Source of the DNA: Lactiplantibacillus brownii
Lineage (GTDB): Bacteria > Bacillota > Bacilli > Lactobacillales > Lactobacillaceae
Direction: 5' to 3'
Assembly (NCBI RefSeq): GCF_031085375.1
Contig: NZ_JAVCWF010000001.1
Coordinates: 186,001-250,000, forward strand
DNA: 64,000 bases
Positions 1-8,734 of this stretch are shown here, piece after piece. The first letter of the stretch is position 1; every line of letters begins with the position of its first letter. A program made the position numbers and the translations under genes. The notes under the pieces were generated by a model. It was given only the letters and a program-made list of their open reading frames with translations, was not told the origin of the DNA and ran no database searches.

Positions 1-1221
1 GATCTAGATCCCGCTGGCACGGGTCAGTATTACTTCCATTTATTTGATAAACGGATGCCTGACTTAAATTGGAAAAATCCAGCAGTCCAGCAAGCGATGC
101 GCGATGTTGCTGAATTTTGGGTCGAAAAAGGGATCGATGGCTTGCGGTTAGACGCCTTTATTCACTTGGCTAAGGCAGACTTCCGGCAAACTTATCCGAG
201 TGAGACTGGTGATCAGACACCTATTATTTCCGATATGTTCTATGCCCATTTACCTAAAGTGCATCAATATTTGCATGATTTTGTGGCGGCAATTAAGGCT
301 AAGTATCCGGAAACCTACGTGGTTGGTGAAGCTTCCTCGGCTGATCCTCATTTGATGGTCGATTACACTAAGCCGGGGACGGATGAATGTGATAATGTCA
401 TCACGTTCAAGACGTTTGCGGATGACGATTCAGTTAATGATCCAAGTTTTACTGACACGTTCCAACCGCGCCCAATGGCCGTTACGACGTACAAGCAGCA
501 TACGGTCGGGATTCAAGCAGCATTAAAGGGCGTTAGTTTACCCACCCTATATTGGAACAATCATGATATGGCGCGCGTTGCCACCCGTTATGGGGATGTC
601 AACTATCCGAAGCAGAGTGCCAAGTCATTAGCAACCGTGCTTTATTTACAAACGGGGATTCCAATCATCTATTATGGTGAAGAAATTGGGTTAACGAATA
701 TTCGCTATACCGATTTGGACGATTTCGAAGATCAGACCGTACCTGAGTTTGCGGCGAGTGCGAAAGCAGCCGGTAAAACGGATACCGAAGTATTAACAAT
801 GCTAAATAAGACTCACAAGATGGCTGGCCGGGGCCCAATGCAATGGGATGCGAGTGCTTATCATGGTTTCTCAGATCACTTACCATGGAAACATGGTGCA
901 ACGGATGAGATGAATGCTGCTGCCGAAGCCGATGATCCCGATAGTGTGCTCAATTACTATCGTCAGTTATTGACATTGAAGCGCCAAGACTTATTTGCGA
1001 CCGGCCAATTCATTATGTTGCCAAGCAATGATCAGCTATTCACCTATGAAATTGATAACGGTCAACAACAGGCTGCAATCGTTTGCAATCTAACGGCCAA
1101 CGAACAAACTTATACGTTGCCATTTACGGCTAAACAAGTTTTGTTAGGCCAAGGCGGTGCGACGGTATCGCAACGGACAGTTAAGTTGCCAGCTTGGAGT
1201 AACTTGGTGATTCAAGCCTAA
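1..1221 (+). CDS. Alpha-glucosidase / oligo-1,6-glucosidase (GH13), 5' end cut by window
   Basis: The reading frame is open from the first base, so the N-terminal part (probably about 150-170 residues) lies outside the window; 406 residues are visible. GH13 catalytic motifs are present: nucleophile Asp in GLRLDAF (about residue 51 of the visible part), acid/base Glu in VVGEASS (about 110) and the Asp of NNHDMAR (about 189). There is no secretion signal in the visible part. The family cleaves terminal alpha-1,4 or alpha-1,6 glucosyl bonds of malto- or isomalto-oligosaccharides in the cytoplasm, which suits its place directly before the maltodextrin transporter. Trehalose-6-phosphate hydrolase is a less likely alternative. 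The exact specificity cannot be read from the sequence. Confidence 0.9.
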   Translation, partial: DLDPAGTGQYYFHLFDKRMPDLNWKNPAVQQAMRDVAEFWVEKGIDGLRLDAFIHLAKADFRQTYPSETGDQTPIISDMFYAHLPKVHQYLHDFVAAIKAKYPETYVVGEASSADPHLMVDYTKPGTDECDNVITFKTFADDDSVNDPSFTDTFQPRPMAVTTYKQHTVGIQAALKGVSLPTLYWNNHDMARVATRYGDVNYPKQSAKSLATVLYLQTGIPIIYYGEEIGLTNIRYTDLDDFEDQTVPEFAASAKAAGKTDTEVLTMLNKTHKMAGRGPMQWDASAYHGFSDHLPWKHGATDEMNAAAEADDPDSVLNYYRQLLTLKRQDLFATGQFIMLPSNDQLFTYEIDNGQQQAAIVCNLTANEQTYTLPFTAKQVLLGQGGATVSQRTVKLPAWSNLVIQA

Positions 1222-1330
1222 TATGCAATGAAATGCATGACTTTTCATAATTGGTCTATATATAATAACGTTAATATTAATAAACGATTAGAATGATTTT
1301 TTGATAAATCGGTCTAATCCTTACAGCGAC

Positions 1331-1370
1331 AATAAATCCCAGCATTTTTCATGGCTGGGATTTATTTATT
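1331..1370 (+). terminator. Rho-independent terminator after the alpha-glucosidase
   Basis: A 13-bp perfect inverted repeat (arms 1331-1343 and 1354-1366, core AAATCCCAGC) is followed by a T-rich run. It separates the upstream glucosidase transcript from the malE promoter about 15 bp further on. Confidence 0.85.
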
Positions 1371-1380
1371 CGTAAATTTT

Positions 1381-1434
1381 GTTAACGTTAACATTACGAA
1401 AACGCTTGCGAAAGCGTTTGCACAGTTGCATAAT
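1381..1434 (+). promoter_or_regulatory. malE promoter with two LacI-type operators (MalR/CcpA-like)
   Basis: GTTAACGTTAAC at 1381-1392 is a perfect 12-bp palindrome. An 8-bp inverted repeat, AAACGCTT / AAGCGTTT (1400-1407 and 1412-1419), lies just downstream and has the central CG of LacI/GalR-family and cre operators. A promoter TTGCGA (1406-1411), 17 bp, CATAAT (1429-1434) overlaps the second operator, so bound repressor would block it. Maltodextrin control with glucose repression is inferred; which protein binds which site is not shown. Confidence 0.7.
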
Positions 1435-1477
1435 AACTTATGTAAACGAATTAAGTTATCCGCAAGGAGGAAGAACT

Positions 1478-2734
1478 ATGAGTACTTGGAAGAAGTTGGG
1501 GATGGGTGTCTTAGCCACTGGCTTGGCACTCACGCTTGTAGGTTGTGGTAATAGTAAATCATCATCGTCAAGTTCATCAAAGATGGATAAGACCTTGAAG
1601 GTATCTGCTGATCCTTCATATAAATCATATATGAAGTCAGTAATACCTAAGTTCGAAAAGAAATACAATGTCAAAGTTAAGGTTTCATACAAGGCCATGC
1701 TTGATGAAGACGATGCTTTGAAGTTGGATGGCCCATCTGGGAAAGGGCCCGATGTTTTAATGGCACCATACGACCGGGTTGGTCAAATGGCGTCACAAGG
1801 TCAATTGACAACGGCTAAGTTAACTTCTGGTCGTTACAATGCTACTGGTAAGAAGTCCGTTACATACAAAGGCAAAGTTTACGCTGCGCCAGTAACGATT
1901 GAATCTGATGTGCTCTATTACAACAAGAAATTGTTGAAGAACGCACCTAAGAACTTCACTGAATTAGAAAAATTAGCTAAGGATAGCAAATATGCTTATG
2001 CTAATGATAAGACTAAGAATGTGGCCTTCTTAACACAATGGACAAACTTCTATAACTCATTTGGTGTGATCAAAGGTTACGGTGGTTATGTCTTCGGCGA
2101 CAACAACACCAATTACAAGAAGATTGGTTTGAACAATGCTGGTGCCGTTGATGGGTTAACCTACATGACTAAGTGGTTCACGAAGTACTGGCCAAGTGGG
2201 ATGCAAAATGTTACTTCAAACGAAAACTTTGTCACTCAGCAATTTACAACTGGCAAGACTGCCGCTGTTATCGACGGCCCTTGGATGGCTGCAACTTACA
2301 AGAAGTCTAAAGTTGATTATGGCGTTGCCGTATTACCAACTTTGACCAATGGTAAGGATTATCAAGCGTTTGCTGGTGGGAAAGCTTGGGCTATCTCAAA
2401 CTACAGTAAGCACAAGACCGCTGCACAAGCTTGGTTAGACTACATTTCTAACAATGCTAACCAAAAGACCTTCTATAAGAAGACCGGCGAAATCCCTGCT
2501 AACACGGTTGCACGTAAATCTGCTTCCGATAGTGGCGATGCCATGGCAGCTGCCGTATCAAAGCAATATGATAAAGATGTTCCTTTGATCAACTTGCCAC
2601 AAATGGCTGAAGTATGGACACCAGCTCAAACGATGATGACCAATGCTGCGGCTGGCAAGATGACACCAAAGCAAGCTGCTAATAAAGCAACTAAGACTAT
2701 CAAGACGAACATTTCACAGAAATACGATAAGTAG
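1478..2734 (+). CDS. malE: Maltose/maltodextrin ABC transporter, substrate-binding lipoprotein
   Basis: This is a 418-residue extracellular solute-binding protein of family 1. The signal peptide ends in the lipobox LVGC with Cys23 as the lipid anchor, followed by a Ser-rich linker. The body has the features of maltodextrin-binding proteins (LKVSADPSYKSYMKSVIPKFEKKY, DGPSGKGPDVLMAPYDR in part, WMAATYKKSKVDYGVAVLP). The ATG at 1478 is chosen over an upstream in-frame start because AAGGAGG sits 8-13 bp before it and the lipobox then has a normal length. It captures maltodextrins outside the cell and delivers them to MalFG. A terminator follows, so it is probably made in excess over the permeases. 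Confidence 0.95.
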   Translation: MSTWKKLGMGVLATGLALTLVGCGNSKSSSSSSSKMDKTLKVSADPSYKSYMKSVIPKFEKKYNVKVKVSYKAMLDEDDALKLDGPSGKGPDVLMAPYDRVGQMASQGQLTTAKLTSGRYNATGKKSVTYKGKVYAAPVTIESDVLYYNKKLLKNAPKNFTELEKLAKDSKYAYANDKTKNVAFLTQWTNFYNSFGVIKGYGGYVFGDNNTNYKKIGLNNAGAVDGLTYMTKWFTKYWPSGMQNVTSNENFVTQQFTTGKTAAVIDGPWMAATYKKSKVDYGVAVLPTLTNGKDYQAFAGGKAWAISNYSKHKTAAQAWLDYISNNANQKTFYKKTGEIPANTVARKSASDSGDAMAAAVSKQYDKDVPLINLPQMAEVWTPAQTMMTNAAAGKMTPKQAANKATKTIKTNISQKYDK

Positions 2735-2759
2735 TCGATCAACTTAAATAGTTCGAAGG

Positions 2760-2796
2760 GGGCTGAAACAAAATTCGTTTTGTCTCAGCCCTTTTC
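2760..2796 (+). terminator. Hairpin between malE and malF (partial terminator)
   Basis: A 14-bp stem with one mismatch (arms 2760-2773 and 2778-2791, TTCG loop) is followed by CTTTTC. With no clear new promoter before malF, it most likely lets only part of the transcription through, giving more binding protein than permease. This arrangement is known in other binding-protein-dependent operons. Confidence 0.8.
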
Positions 2797-2849
2797 AAAA
2801 GAAAAAGTGCACTTAATTTAGGATTTATTCGGAAAGGGGTACGGGCGAC

Positions 2850-4139
2850 ATGCAGAAAAAAGATGTTAAAAAAGCGCAACGCCTGTCAATTATTCCCGGC
2901 CTAGGGCAATTTTATAACGGTCAAACGATCAAAGGTATTATGATGCTGGTCATCTTGGCTGTCTTCATTGCCGAATTTGCCTTAGTTGGGGTTAGTGCGT
3001 TTGCTAACCTGGTTAGTTTAGGTTCAGTATCAATGGAAGATAACTCCCTGTTCATGATTATTTATGGGACGTTACAGATCTTAGTCACCATTGTCTTCAT
3101 CGTGTTCTACATCGCGAACTTATACGATGCTAAACACGTCGCTGAATTAATTAACAATGGGAAAAAAGTTTCACATACGTTTAAAGAACTTGGCTCTAAT
3201 CTGTTGGGTGGCGGGTTCGCTTACCTCCTGACGACGCCAGCCTATCTCTTGATGATTTTCACGATTGTCTTCCCAGTCGTGGTCACCTTACTGATGGCGT
3301 TCACTAACTATGACTTTGCTCACATTCCACCGGCAATGCTGTTGGATTGGGTTGGTTTCAAGAACTTTACGCAAATGTTCTTCTTGAGTAGTTACCGAGC
3401 AACCTTCAGTGCGGTCTTTGGTTGGACCGTTATCTGGACCGTTTGCGCGACAACGTTACAAATTATTATCGGGATCGCCACGGCGGTTATCGCCAACCAG
3501 AAATTCATTAAGTTCAAGCGGATTTTTGGGGTTATCTTCCTATTACCATGGGCGATTCCAGCGTTCGTTTCAATTATGAGTTTTTCAAATATTTTCAACG
3601 ATTCCGCTGGTGCGATCAACGTGCAAGTCATTGGCTTATGGAACACCTTAGTCCCATTTGCTCATATTGCACCAATCCACTGGATGACGGATACGTTCTG
3701 GACGAAAGTTGCTATTATTATGATTCAAGGCTGGTTAGGGTTCCCATATATTTACGTTATGATTACTGGGATCTTACAAGCCATTCCGGACGATTTGTAT
3801 GAAGCTGCCACTCTAGACGGTGCGACGGTCATGCAAAAATTCCGCAAGATTACGTTGCCAACGATCTTTGCGATCGCGGCACCAATCTTCGTAACGCAAT
3901 ACACGTTTAACTTCAATAACTTCTCGATGATCTATCTGTTTAACCAAGGTGGTCCCGGTGATGTCGGTGCCAACGCTGGTGGGACGGATATCCTGATTTC
4001 TTGGATTTACAAATTGACTACTGGGACGTCACCGCAATACTCACTTGCGGCTGCTGTTACCTTGATCATTTCTGTCTTAGTCATTGGGATTTCGTTGATT
4101 GTCTTCAAGAAGACGCACGCATTTGAAATGGAGGACTGA
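2850..4139 (+). CDS. malF: Maltodextrin ABC transporter permease MalF
   Basis: This 429-residue inner-membrane protein has several transmembrane helices and the EAA-type ATPase-contact loop (EAATLDGA, about residue 318, then ITLP). An extra N-terminal hydrophobic region and a periplasm-like loop make it longer than MalG, as is usual for MalF. The ATG is preceded by GGAAAGGGG. It forms the membrane channel with MalG, 4 bp downstream, and is powered by the MsmK-type ATPase at 7602. Confidence 0.95.
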   Translation: MQKKDVKKAQRLSIIPGLGQFYNGQTIKGIMMLVILAVFIAEFALVGVSAFANLVSLGSVSMEDNSLFMIIYGTLQILVTIVFIVFYIANLYDAKHVAELINNGKKVSHTFKELGSNLLGGGFAYLLTTPAYLLMIFTIVFPVVVTLLMAFTNYDFAHIPPAMLLDWVGFKNFTQMFFLSSYRATFSAVFGWTVIWTVCATTLQIIIGIATAVIANQKFIKFKRIFGVIFLLPWAIPAFVSIMSFSNIFNDSAGAINVQVIGLWNTLVPFAHIAPIHWMTDTFWTKVAIIMIQGWLGFPYIYVMITGILQAIPDDLYEAATLDGATVMQKFRKITLPTIFAIAAPIFVTQYTFNFNNFSMIYLFNQGGPGDVGANAGGTDILISWIYKLTTGTSPQYSLAAAVTLIISVLVIGISLIVFKKTHAFEMED

Positions 4140-4143
4140 TGTT

Positions 4144-5025
4144 ATGGATAATACAGCAGTAGCACCTAAAAATGCCAATTCAAAGCAAAACACCGCGCGT
4201 CGGCATCGTTTCTGGAAGCAATTCTGGACCTACTTTTACATGGTTATCTTGGGAATCATTGTTATTTATCCCGTTTTAATCACGTTTATCACGGCGTTTA
4301 AAGATGCCAACGTCCAAGCTTTCGTTTTAGACTTTGGTGGTAAATGGACTTTAGCCAACTTCAAAACGTTATTTACCTCGACGCTTTATGGTAGCTGGTA
4401 CTTGAACACGATGGTCATCTCCATTTCATGTATGGTCATCCAAGTTATCGTTGTTACTTTAGCCGGGTATGTATACAGTCGTTACCGCTTTGCCGGTAAG
4501 AAATTCAGTTTGACCTTCTTCATCGTTATTCAAATGGTCCCAACGATGGCTGCTTTGACGGCTTACTACGTTTTGGCCAACATGTTAAATGCGTTGGATC
4601 ATTACTGGTTCTTAACCGCAATTTACATTGGTGGTGGGATTCCACAAAACACTTGGTTGATGAAAGGTTACTTCGATAACGTCCCTTACGATTTGGATGA
4701 ATCCGCTAAGTTGGATGGTGCCGGAAACTTCAAGATTTTCTGGTCGATCGTCTTACCATTGGTTAAACCAATGATTGCTGTCCAAGCCTTATGGGCCTTC
4801 ATGTCACCAGTGCAAGATTACCTGATGGCGAAGTTCTTATTGACTTCCGAATCGCATTACACGGTTGCCGTGGGGTTACAAACGTTCATTAACAACGCGC
4901 AGAACCAACAAGTCGTCTTATTCTCGGCTGGTGCCATTCTGGTAGCCTTCCCAATCGCCGCCTTGTTCTTCTACCTACAACGATTCTTCGTTTCCGGCTT
5001 GCTTGCTGGTGGTAGTAAAGGTTAA
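4144..5025 (+). CDS. malG: Maltodextrin ABC transporter permease MalG
   Basis: This 293-residue permease has about six membrane helices and the loop motif [10 protein letters not shown] (about residue 185) followed by IVLPLVKP, which docks the ATPase. The start at 4144 is chosen because GGAGG (4130-4134), inside the end of malF, lies 9 bp upstream; a longer in-frame start would lie within malF. Translation is probably coupled to malF. It partners with MalF in maltodextrin import. Confidence 0.95.
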   Translation: MDNTAVAPKNANSKQNTARRHRFWKQFWTYFYMVILGIIVIYPVLITFITAFKDANVQAFVLDFGGKWTLANFKTLFTSTLYGSWYLNTMVISISCMVIQVIVVTLAGYVYSRYRFAGKKFSLTFFIVIQMVPTMAALTAYYVLANMLNALDHYWFLTAIYIGGGIPQNTWLMKGYFDNVPYDLDESAKLDGAGNFKIFWSIVLPLVKPMIAVQALWAFMSPVQDYLMAKFLLTSESHYTVAVGLQTFINNAQNQQVVLFSAGAILVAFPIAALFFYLQRFFVSGLLAGGSKG

Positions 5026-5030
5026 TTTCC

Positions 5031-5172
5031 GTCCACTATCCGCCGTGACGGGCTGGAACGCTGTGGGCAGCGACTTTAAGCCGGAAGACCACGTCTTAAA
5101 GCTCGGCCTTCCCTAAGGCGCCAAGAACGCACCTAAGGGAATTTCACGGCTGAGCCCCGGCTCCTAGTGGAC
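5031..5172 (-). repeat. B-related structured element inside the mal operon
   Basis: This 142-bp element is closed by the perfect inverted repeat GTCCACTA / TAGTGGAC (5031-5038 and 5165-5172) and then GCCGTGA / TCACGGC (5042-5048 and 5144-5150). Three inner hairpins follow: CGCTG/CAGCG, CTTTAAG/CTTAAAG (5074-5101) and TTCCCTAAGG/CCTAAGGGAA (5109-5141, one mismatch). Read on the minus strand it shares the segment around GCTTTAAGACGTGG with module B of the composite repeats elsewhere in the window. It lies between malG and the malA-like gene and would be transcribed as part of the operon mRNA. Confidence 0.75.
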
Positions 5173-5315
5173 TATGATCCAAATATTCATAACGTTGACA
5201 GATATTCAGTTAATTATTATGAGCTGGTGTTGGTTAGGCCGTTGTTCCACCGCGTAGCTGTTTGATCAGTAGCAGTGGCAAAGAACTACTCAAAAAATAG
5301 TAGAGGTGAATTTTG

Positions 5316-6140
5316 ATGCAGACAACAAATAAAGGAACGGTTGCGTTTCCAGTTCGATTTTTTGGCAGCCTCTTCTCACCTCGAAGAATGTTTACGAATC
5401 GAAATAAATATAATTGGTTACAAATTATCGTTTTGTTTATCTTCTTAACGGCCGTGATGGTGATGCCGATTCCGTTTTATTATAATCACCAAACGAATTT
5501 TAATCTCGAACCGTTTTTACCACAGATCGACAAAATGGCAAAGAGTGATCAGATGCAAACGGCTTTAACTAAAATGACCTATCAAGATCGTGAGTTTAAA
5601 GACGTGCAGCATCAAGTGATTATCAAGACTAAAACGAATGTGGCTGGCTTTAACTTGACCAAAGCAGATCGTGCTGGTCGCAAAAATGTGATCAACTTAC
5701 ATGCCACGGGCTTTCAAATCAACTCAGTCGGTAGTGAGTTCCAAGCAAAATATGCCTCCAGACACCAAGTCCGCAAAGATGCGCATGCTTTTCTGGTTGA
5801 TTCTTGGTATCAGAGCAACAAAGTCATGATCGGTCTCTTCATGTTAATGACTTTGGGGATGATCATCGTTGGGGTCAACTTGATTCTAGTGAATGGGGCG
5901 GCAGTCTTCCTGCTACTCTCACGGCACAATAAAATTACTGATATTCGCAATTTCCGTGAAGCGGTCAACACCACGCTCGCAATGATGGGTATCGGTAGTC
6001 TGATTGCGATGGTGATTGGCTTAATTCACTTTGATGTCACAATTGAATTGACCGTTCAATCCTTGAGCCTCGCATTCGTGGTCTTATGGGTTTATATGAA
6101 AACTAAGTTTAAAGATGTTGATAAAACAGCGTTGATGTAA
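5316..6140 (+). CDS. malA: DUF1189 membrane protein, MalA-like maltodextrin utilisation protein
   Basis: This 274-residue integral membrane protein has one hydrophobic helix near residues 32-52, a soluble extracytoplasmic stretch, and three or four helices in the C-terminal 100 residues. It resembles the DUF1189 protein MalA that accompanies malXCD in streptococci; its biochemical role is not known. The ATG at 5316 has AGAGGTG upstream; a TTG one codon earlier is less likely. It sits between the permeases and the intracellular amylase, which points to a job in maltodextrin uptake. Confidence 0.8.
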   Translation: MQTTNKGTVAFPVRFFGSLFSPRRMFTNRNKYNWLQIIVLFIFLTAVMVMPIPFYYNHQTNFNLEPFLPQIDKMAKSDQMQTALTKMTYQDREFKDVQHQVIIKTKTNVAGFNLTKADRAGRKNVINLHATGFQINSVGSEFQAKYASRHQVRKDAHAFLVDSWYQSNKVMIGLFMLMTLGMIIVGVNLILVNGAAVFLLLSRHNKITDIRNFREAVNTTLAMMGIGSLIAMVIGLIHFDVTIELTVQSLSLAFVVLWVYMKTKFKDVDKTALM

Positions 6141-6179
6141 ATTGTCGGCAAGTAATAAAGATAGAAATGAGGAAATTAA

Positions 6180-7502
6180 ATGGCACTTGAAACGAATACG
6201 GATTTACGCAACAAGATGATCTATTCCGTCTTTGTACGTAATTATTCTAAATCTGGAAAATTTTCAGCAGTGACTGCTGATTTGCAACGTATCAAAGATT
6301 TAGGAACCGACATTCTGTGGTTATTACCAATTAATCCGATTGGTGAAGTTAACCGGAAAGGCACGTTAGGCTCACCTTATGCAATTAAAGACTATCGGGC
6401 CATCAATCCGGAATATGGGACGTTAGATGATTTCAAAGCACTGACTGAAAAAGCCCATGAATTAGGCTTAAAAGTCATGCTGGATATCGTTTATAATCAC
6501 ACTTCACCTGATTCTGTCTTGGCAACGGCACATCCTGAATGGTTCTACCATGACGCTGATGGTAATTTGAGTAATAAAGTTGGCGACTGGAGCGACGTTA
6601 AAGATTTGGATTATGGTCATCATGACTTATGGCAATATCAAATTGATACGTTGGTTTATTGGAGTCAATTTGTCGATGGGTTCCGTTGCGATGTTGCACC
6701 ATTAGTTCCACTTGATTTTTGGTTAGCAGCGCGCAAGCAAGTTAATGCCAAGCACCCAGGAACCTTGTGGTTGGCGGAATCTGCTGGCACCGGCTTTATT
6801 CAGGAATTACGGGCACAAGGGTTCACCGGTTTATCCGACAGTGAACTTTATCAAGCCTTTGACATGACTTATGATTACGATGTGTTTGGCGATTTCAAAG
6901 ATTATTGGACTGGCCAAGCCACAGTTGATCACTATATCGACTTACTGCAGCGGCAAGATACTTGGTTCCCAGCCAACTATCTGAAGATGCGGTTCCTTGA
7001 AAATCATGACAATGCGCGGATGATGAGTCTGATGCATAGTGATGCGGAAGCTATTAATAATTTAACGTGGATCTTCCTCCAACGGGGCATTCCGTTGATC
7101 TATGCAGGCCAAGAATTCTTGGCAGAACATCAACCGTCCTTATTTGATAAAGATATCATTGTTGATGATCGTCATGGTGATATGACGGCACTGATTCAAA
7201 AGTTAGCAGCTATCAAACGGTTACCAATCATGCGGGCCGATGACTATCAATTGGCCGTTGTGACTGACGGCATCATTAAAGTGACCTATCGCGGTGACGG
7301 TGAAGAACTGGTTGCTTGGTTACCATTGAAGGGTCAAATGACCACGGTTAAAACGGACTTAACCGCTGGTGATTATGACAACTTATTAACGGCTGAAAAA
7401 GTGACGGTTACGGCCGGAGAATTAGCCGTTAAGGGGCAACCAGTACTAATTAAACACACAATTAAAGCGACAACTGGCAAAGTTGCCGATCAATCAAACT
7501 AG
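6180..7502 (+). CDS. Cytoplasmic alpha-amylase family glycosidase (GH13)
   Basis: This 440-residue protein has no signal peptide, so it acts inside the cell on imported maltodextrins. The catalytic triad is visible: Asp171 in GFRCDVAPL, Glu200 in WLAESAG and Asp277 in FLENHDNAR, with the conserved DIVYNHTS motif earlier in the barrel. It is shorter than most GH13 oligoglucosidases and has a small C-terminal beta domain. Its probable job is to cut longer maltodextrins so that maltose phosphorylase and the glucosidases can finish them. Whether it is an amylase, a maltogenic enzyme or a neopullulanase cannot be told from the sequence. Confidence 0.9.
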   Translation: MALETNTDLRNKMIYSVFVRNYSKSGKFSAVTADLQRIKDLGTDILWLLPINPIGEVNRKGTLGSPYAIKDYRAINPEYGTLDDFKALTEKAHELGLKVMLDIVYNHTSPDSVLATAHPEWFYHDADGNLSNKVGDWSDVKDLDYGHHDLWQYQIDTLVYWSQFVDGFRCDVAPLVPLDFWLAARKQVNAKHPGTLWLAESAGTGFIQELRAQGFTGLSDSELYQAFDMTYDYDVFGDFKDYWTGQATVDHYIDLLQRQDTWFPANYLKMRFLENHDNARMMSLMHSDAEAINNLTWIFLQRGIPLIYAGQEFLAEHQPSLFDKDIIVDDRHGDMTALIQKLAAIKRLPIMRADDYQLAVVTDGIIKVTYRGDGEELVAWLPLKGQMTTVKTDLTAGDYDNLLTAEKVTVTAGELAVKGQPVLIKHTIKATTGKVADQSN

Positions 7503-7534
7503 CTGTTAATTCAGCTTTGTTTTAGCAGAAAAAA

Positions 7535-7546
7535 GCAACCGGTTGC
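7535..7546. promoter_or_regulatory. Palindromic LacI-type operator candidate upstream of msmK
   Basis: GCAACCGGTTGC is a perfect 12-bp palindrome with the central CG step of LacI/GalR operators. It lies in the only sizeable gap (99 bp) between the amylase and the ATPase gene, so it may control an internal promoter. No clear -35/-10 pair was found with it. Confidence 0.45.
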
Positions 7547-7601
7547 GGCCGAGTTGCGTATAGGACGTTCTTAGAAACGACAGACAAGGGAGTGGCTTTC
7601 G

Positions 7602-8702
7602 ATGGTTGAAATGAATCTTGAACACATTTATAAAAAATACGAAGGTAACGAAAAGTATTCTGTTACCGATATGAATCTTGAAATTAAAGATGGTGAATTT
7701 GTCTTCTTCATCGGACCATCTGGCTGTGGTAAATCAACCACGTTACGGATGATCGCTGGTTTGGAAGATATCACTAAAGGCGACTTGAAGATGAGTGGCC
7801 AAATCATGAACGATGTTGAACCTAAGAATCGTGACATTGCCATGGTCTTCCAAACTTACGCGTTATACCCAAATATGACCGTTTTCGACAACATGGCTTT
7901 CGGGTTACAAATTCGGAAGACTTATACGCCTTCTGAAATTAAGAAGCGGGTCGATAATGCTGCGGAACAATTGGGACTAACGGATTATTTACAACGTCGC
8001 CCGGCGAACTTATCTGGTGGGCAACGGCAACGGGTCGCGTTAGGCCGGGCAATTGTTCGTGATGCTGGGACCTTCTTACTTGATGAACCCTTATCAAACT
8101 TGGATGCCAAGTTGCGGGTCGACATGCGGACGACGATCGCCCAAATGCACCAACGTTTAAAGACTAACATGATCTATGTCACTCATGATCAAATCGAAGC
8201 GATGACCATGGCCGATCGAATCGTCATCATGAATGATGGGAAGATTATGCAAGTTGGGACCCCACATCAACTTTACAATGAACCAGTTAACCAATTCGTG
8301 GCTGGATTCATGGGGTCGCCATCGATGAACTTCTTTGAAGCAACATTGCATGATGGTCGGGTGAGTGATGGTAAAGGCCTCGATGTCGCAGTCCCAGAAG
8401 GTCGTCTCAAGACCTTAGGCGCCTACAACGGCAAGCATATTACCGTTGGGATTCGTCCAGAAGATATTCATGCTGAAAAAGTTGCGTTAGATGCTATGGC
8501 TGATCAAGTCGTTCACACCAAAGTCGTTGTTTCTGAATTCTTAGGTGCCGAAACCATGTTGTATTGCACGGCTGGCCAATCGAAGTTCACGGCACGAGTG
8601 GATGCGCGTGATTATCGTAATCCTGGTGAAAACGTGGATGTCGCTTTTGAAATGAGCAAAGCCCACTTCTTCGATCCAGAAACTAAGGACGTTATTCGCT
8701 AA
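7602..8702 (+). CDS. msmK: Sugar ABC transporter ATP-binding protein (MsmK/MalK type)
   Basis: This 366-residue ATPase has Walker A GPSGCGKST (38-46), signature LSGGQ (137-141), Walker B ending in Asp161 (LLDEP), the D-loop SNLDAKLR and the switch His in VTHDQ. The C-terminal OB-like (TOBE) region of the CUT1 sugar-importer ATPases follows, with GIRPEDI. It energises MalFG. In Gram-positive bacteria this ATPase is often shared by several sugar transporters, so it may serve more than maltodextrin. Confidence 0.95.
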   Translation: MVEMNLEHIYKKYEGNEKYSVTDMNLEIKDGEFVFFIGPSGCGKSTTLRMIAGLEDITKGDLKMSGQIMNDVEPKNRDIAMVFQTYALYPNMTVFDNMAFGLQIRKTYTPSEIKKRVDNAAEQLGLTDYLQRRPANLSGGQRQRVALGRAIVRDAGTFLLDEPLSNLDAKLRVDMRTTIAQMHQRLKTNMIYVTHDQIEAMTMADRIVIMNDGKIMQVGTPHQLYNEPVNQFVAGFMGSPSMNFFEATLHDGRVSDGKGLDVAVPEGRLKTLGAYNGKHITVGIRPEDIHAEKVALDAMADQVVHTKVVVSEFLGAETMLYCTAGQSKFTARVDARDYRNPGENVDVAFEMSKAHFFDPETKDVIR

Positions 8703-8734
8703 TAAAGCGGGGTATTTTAGGAGGACGCGAAAAA

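Noticed and set aside
1379..1477. Longer N-terminus for MalE
   Set aside because: It would place the operator and ribosome binding site inside the gene and ruin the lipoprotein signal.
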